Source: Hadesarchaea archaeon (GTDB lineage Archaea > Hadarchaeota > Hadarchaeia > Hadarchaeales > Hadarchaeaceae). Taken from it: DNA of 7,478 nt. Shown here in pieces: positions 5,255 through 7,478 of this stretch; positions within the stretch are counted from its first letter, which is position 1; every line of letters begins with the position of its first letter. The notes beneath the pieces are model-generated. The model saw only the letters and a list, made by a program, of their open reading frames with translations. It made no database searches and was not told where the DNA came from. Position numbers and translations under genes: made by a program. The stretch lies in assembly GCA_012962055.1 (NCBI GenBank), contig DTYD01000013.1, positions 1-7,478 of the forward strand. The letters run 5' to 3'.

Positions 5255-6115
5255 CTAAAAGCTGTTCTTCCGTGCTATTTCTTCCAATCGCTCGATCCTC
5301 TCCTCGGTTGGTGGGTGGGTGGAGAAGAGGCCGGAAAGGCTGACACCCCGGAATGGATTTATTATGAACATGTGGCCCGTGGAGGGGTTCCCCTGCTGCA
5401 TGGGAGCACGATTGGCAACCGATTGCAGTTTTCGTAATGCATTTGCCAGCGCGAGTGGTTTGCGTGAAATTCTGGCCCCGCCCTCGTCAGCCCCGTACTC
5501 ACGTCCTCTGGATATCGCGAGCCGGACTAACATCGCGCAGAATGGGATGAGTACTATGGCCAAAATCGCCAAGAGCCCCCCACCCCCTCTGTCTCTCCGT
5601 CCGCCAGCAAATATCGAGAAGTACATCACATAGGTTATGACTGCGCCGATTACCGCTGCCATGGTGTTGATGAGCATGTCCCGGTTTTTAACGTGGGCAA
5701 GTTCGTGTCCCAGTACTCCTTCGAGTTCTTCGTCATCCAGTAACTGCGTTGCCCCCCGAGTCACCGCAACGACCGAGTGAGACGGAGAACGGCCGGTCGC
5801 AAAAGCGTTCGGTGCATCGTTTGGGATCACAGCAACTTTGGGCTTGGGCAAGTGAGCGTTGGAGGACAAGCGTTCGACAATTCGATGAAGTTTCGGCTGT
5901 TCTAATTTGTTAACAATTTTCGCGCGGTACATTCTCAAGACCCACTTGTCTGCGTACCAGTATATCGCCAGGTTCATCCCAACTGCCAGGGCAAGAAAAA
6001 TCCCCAGAGTGTACGAAATCGAGATGCCCGTGAGATACCCTGCAACTACCCCCATCAGTAATAGGAGCCCCGTTAGCATACTCATCAGCAAAGCGGTCCG
6101 AGCAGTGCTACCCAT
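5255..6115 (-). CDS. htpX: HtpX-like membrane zinc metalloprotease (M48B)
   Basis: HtpX is a zinc-dependent endoprotease of the cell membrane that degrades misfolded or damaged membrane proteins. Numbered from ATG 6115 (286 residues), it has predicted membrane segments at about 9-30, 34-55, 149-170 and 181-201. The catalytic HEXXH is GHELAHVKNRD, with zinc ligands His137 and His141 and catalytic Glu138. The third ligand is Glu206 in GREYGAD. The substrate-edge motif PNAFATGRSPSHSVVAVT (102-119) and the C-terminal STHPPTEERIERL (265-277) are also conserved. All active-site residues are intact. I chose ATG 6115 because GGCGAT lies just upstream and the chain then starts close to TARTALLM as in homologues. 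A TTG at 6145, directly after the kinase stop, would add ten residues. It is the last gene of the purA-kinase-htpX row and meets sec61-beta tail to tail. Confidence 0.93.
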   Translation of the reverse strand: MGSTARTALLMSMLTGLLLLMGVVAGYLTGISISYTLGIFLALAVGMNLAIYWYADKWVLRMYRAKIVNKLEQPKLHRIVERLSSNAHLPKPKVAVIPNDAPNAFATGRSPSHSVVAVTRGATQLLDDEELEGVLGHELAHVKNRDMLINTMAAVIGAVITYVMYFSIFAGGRRDRGGGGLLAILAIVLIPFCAMLVRLAISRGREYGADEGGARISRKPLALANALRKLQSVANRAPMQQGNPSTGHMFIINPFRGVSLSGLFSTHPPTEERIERLEEIARKNSF

Positions 6116-6145
6116 CTTATCGCCAAATGTGTTTGTTAAAGCCAA

Positions 6146-6706
6146 CTAAAAAGATTTTCTAACGAGTTTCAAGTACTCCTCGAGCCAGCTTATCCCCCCC
6201 GGCTTGAGTGATATCTTCCCTGCGACCGCGTCCAAAAACCTTTCAACGGCATCGTCAGGCTTTAGCCGTGTCGTGTTAATTTCGTAGACATTGCTGGTAC
6301 CGTGAACATCTACCACCTCCCACAAAATTATGTCTAGCGCCTCTGCTTCCACATTTTCACGTGTTTTGGCTTCCGAGAACTTCCGCGCGCGAAGACGTCT
6401 CTTGAGTATTTTCGGTTCGGTGCGTAAGACCACAACATGGGTTAGAAGTTTCTTGGGTAAGAGGTAGGCCAGCAATCCCTCAACAACAACAGATTCCGTA
6501 TCCTTGATTGCACGGACAAATTCCCTTCGCATTTCTGAGAGGTCGGCGATTTTTGTCCTTTCTGAATCAAGTTTGTAAATTTTCTTTTCGGCGATCAAGG
6601 CGTTGAGGTCCACTAATGGGACCCCAAGCCTTTTTGCCAGTGCCCTCGCAAAAACCGATTTCCCCGTGCCGGGAGTGCCGGTAACCGCGATCACCAAGCG
6701 CCTCAA
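6146..6706 (-). CDS. AK6/Fap7-type adenylate kinase family protein
   Basis: This is a P-loop nucleoside-monophosphate kinase of the AK6 (hCINAP/Fap7) family. It interconverts AMP + ATP and ADP, and in eukaryotes and archaea it also acts with ribosomal protein uS11 in small-subunit maturation. The 186 residues show Walker A TGTPGTGKS (9-17), LVDLNALI (31-38) in the AMP-binding part, VVVEGLLAYLLP (73-84) at the Walker-B-like position, VVLRTEP (92-98), a short LID with RKFSEAKTRENVEAEALD (108-125), and YEINTT (141-146). A C-terminal extension, KPGGISWLEEY (168-178), follows the core. The TTG at 6706 has GAGG 7 nt upstream, overlapping the purA stop. A second GAGG inside the first codons could serve GTG 6694, which would give MIAVTGTPGTGKS, closer to most homologues. 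It follows purA after 9 bp and abuts htpX, so the three are very likely co-transcribed. Confidence 0.92.
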   Translation of the reverse strand: MRRLVIAVTGTPGTGKSVFARALAKRLGVPLVDLNALIAEKKIYKLDSERTKIADLSEMRREFVRAIKDTESVVVEGLLAYLLPKKLLTHVVVLRTEPKILKRRLRARKFSEAKTRENVEAEALDIILWEVVDVHGTSNVYEINTTRLKPDDAVERFLDAVAGKISLKPGGISWLEEYLKLVRKSF

Positions 6707-6713
6707 GCGACAG

Positions 6714-6717
6714 CCTC
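6714..6717 (-). promoter_or_regulatory. Ribosome binding site of the AK6-type kinase
   Basis: GAGG overlaps the purA stop codon and lies 7 nt before TTG 6706. A second GAGG at 6704-6701 lies 6 nt before GTG 6694, so two start choices have similar support. Confidence 0.4.
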
Positions 6718-7478
6718 ACGTCTTCTCGGCGCGCATGTCAATTATGTTGTCGAGCTCCACACCAGTAGAGATAATCGTCACAGGCACGCCGGTTTCTTTC
6801 TCGATTTTTTCCACGAATTCTTTAGCTTCGCTTGGAAGTTGTTCCCATCTCTTTGCTCCGGAGGCCCCCTTGAAAAGCCGGTCTAAACATGTTATCGTTA
6901 TCTGCGTCGCTCCGTTTATCATGGCAGAACGTTTTGCAAGGTCGAAATCGAATGTTCCTATCCGTCTACGTCTTCCGGTCACGGTACCGAACTCGACGAT
7001 CCCCATCTCTTCTGCTTTTTCATGGGAGATTTCTGTCGGGAACGGCCCGGCCCCGACCCTGCTCACATATGCCTTGAAAACGAGCATCACGTCATCAACT
7101 TTGGTCGGTCCCACCCCGACATCAGCTGCGAGCGTGCTGGCGGCGGTGTCTTTGCTAGTGACGTATGGGTATGTTCCGTGAATGAGAGAGAGAGCAAAAC
7201 CTTGTGAGCCCTCGATCAGCACCAGCTCGCCCTTTCGAATTGAATCATTCACCTCTTTTGGAACATCAGCGAGAAAGCGTTTGAGTACCGGCACATCTTT
7301 TGCTAGCTTTGCCACGCGGTTAACTCTCGCGACATTCGCAGGACCACAACCAGTTCCGGTGGTGCCGATTTTTTCCTTGAAATGTTCAGATGATTTGTCT
7401 TGTTCGATGTGATATGGTTCTACCACAGTACAGTTGGGATCCACACCAAACCTGTTCTCAGTTCCAGTCAGTTCCACT
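6716..7478 (-). CDS. purA: Adenylosuccinate synthetase, archaeal short form (C-terminal part, partial)
   Basis: PurA makes adenylosuccinate from IMP, aspartate and GTP, the first committed step to AMP. The frame is open at the right edge. The visible 253 residues are roughly the C-terminal three quarters of the archaeal form (about 340 residues), so the GTP-binding N-terminus lies outside. Numbered from the first full codon, landmarks are [11 protein letters not shown] (37-47, IMP-binding loop), [25 protein letters not shown] (87-111, key part GSQG...TYPYVTS), GAGPFPTEI (142-150), and [19 protein letters not shown] (166-184). The C-terminus, [21 protein letters not shown], is the normal archaeal end, so the gene is intact where visible. 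The GTG codon at 7477 falls at the edge by chance and is not the start. It is the upstream member of the purA-kinase-htpX cluster. Confidence 0.96.
   Translation of the reverse strand, partial: VELTGTENRFGVDPNCTVVEPYHIEQDKSSEHFKEKIGTTGTGCGPANVARVNRVAKLAKDVPVLKRFLADVPKEVNDSIRKGELVLIEGSQGFALSLIHGTYPYVTSKDTAASTLAADVGVGPTKVDDVMLVFKAYVSRVGAGPFPTEISHEKAEEMGIVEFGTVTGRRRRIGTFDFDLAKRSAMINGATQITITCLDRLFKGASGAKRWEQLPSEAKEFVEKIEKETGVPVTIISTGVELDNIIDMRAEKT

Noticed and set aside
6116..6145. TTG start of htpX directly after the kinase stop
   Set aside because: No ribosome binding site precedes it and the added ten residues are not family-like; kept only as an alternative to ATG 6115.
6603..7181. 192-residue plus-strand open frame opposite the kinase and purA
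   Set aside because: It is Ser/Pro/Thr-rich antisense of two strongly conserved genes and spans their junction; no independent coding features.
7183..7193. Short GA dinucleotide run in purA
   Set aside because: Only about five units, inside conserved coding sequence; not a meaningful repeat.
1..7478. Search for CRISPR arrays, insertion sequences, tRNA genes or integration sites
   Set aside because: No regularly spaced repeats, transposase motifs or terminal repeats were seen, and the gaps between genes (at most about 90 bp) leave little room for RNA genes.

Overview
The window looks like chromosomal DNA from an archaeon. Every recognisable gene is of archaeal or archaeal/eukaryotic type: a GlyRS with the archaeal/eukaryotic architecture, a Tsr3 rRNA modification enzyme, a PIN-domain/PilT-type ATPase (COG1855), a 53-residue Sec61-beta, an AK6/Fap7-type adenylate kinase and a short-form PurA. 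Start sites are often GTG or TTG and are preceded by GGTGG, which can pair with the archaeal anti-Shine-Dalgarno. Base composition is moderate. I would guess a euryarchaeal or related uncultivated lineage, but the sequence alone does not settle the phylum. Gene density is very high: the longest gap between genes is about 90 bp, and there is no sign of mobile elements, CRISPR, tRNA or rRNA genes.

Layout, left to right. The first block is on the minus strand: an amidohydrolase (1905-3026), then a protein with four CBS domains (1003-1836), then glyS (5' part only, running off the left edge at base 1). They are co-oriented with gaps of 68 and 46 bp, so they may form one transcription unit, possibly with an internal promoter before the CBS gene. 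Next, tsr3 (3092-3604) lies on the plus strand, divergent from the amidohydrolase. Its stop codon is 5 bp from the stop of the minus-strand PIN-ATPase (3610-4998). The PIN-ATPase and sec61-beta (5089-5250, plus strand) diverge from a 90-bp intergenic region that holds a 12-bp inverted repeat of TATA-like sequence. Sec61-beta then meets htpX (minus strand) with only 4 bp between stop codons. The last block is a tight minus-strand cluster, purA (partial, entering from the right edge), AK6-type kinase, htpX.

Functionally this is core housekeeping: translation (GlyRS), small-subunit rRNA and ribosome maturation (Tsr3, AK6/Fap7 homologue), adenine-nucleotide metabolism (PurA, AK6, possibly the CBS protein as an adenine-nucleotide sensor), and membrane-protein export and quality control (Sec61-beta, HtpX). 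I found no clear new multi-gene system. The points most worth a second look are the PIN-ATPase, which stops where the family's KH domain should begin and has a short basic tail; the inverted-repeat bidirectional promoter it shares with sec61-beta; and the orphan amidohydrolase and four-CBS protein upstream of glyS.
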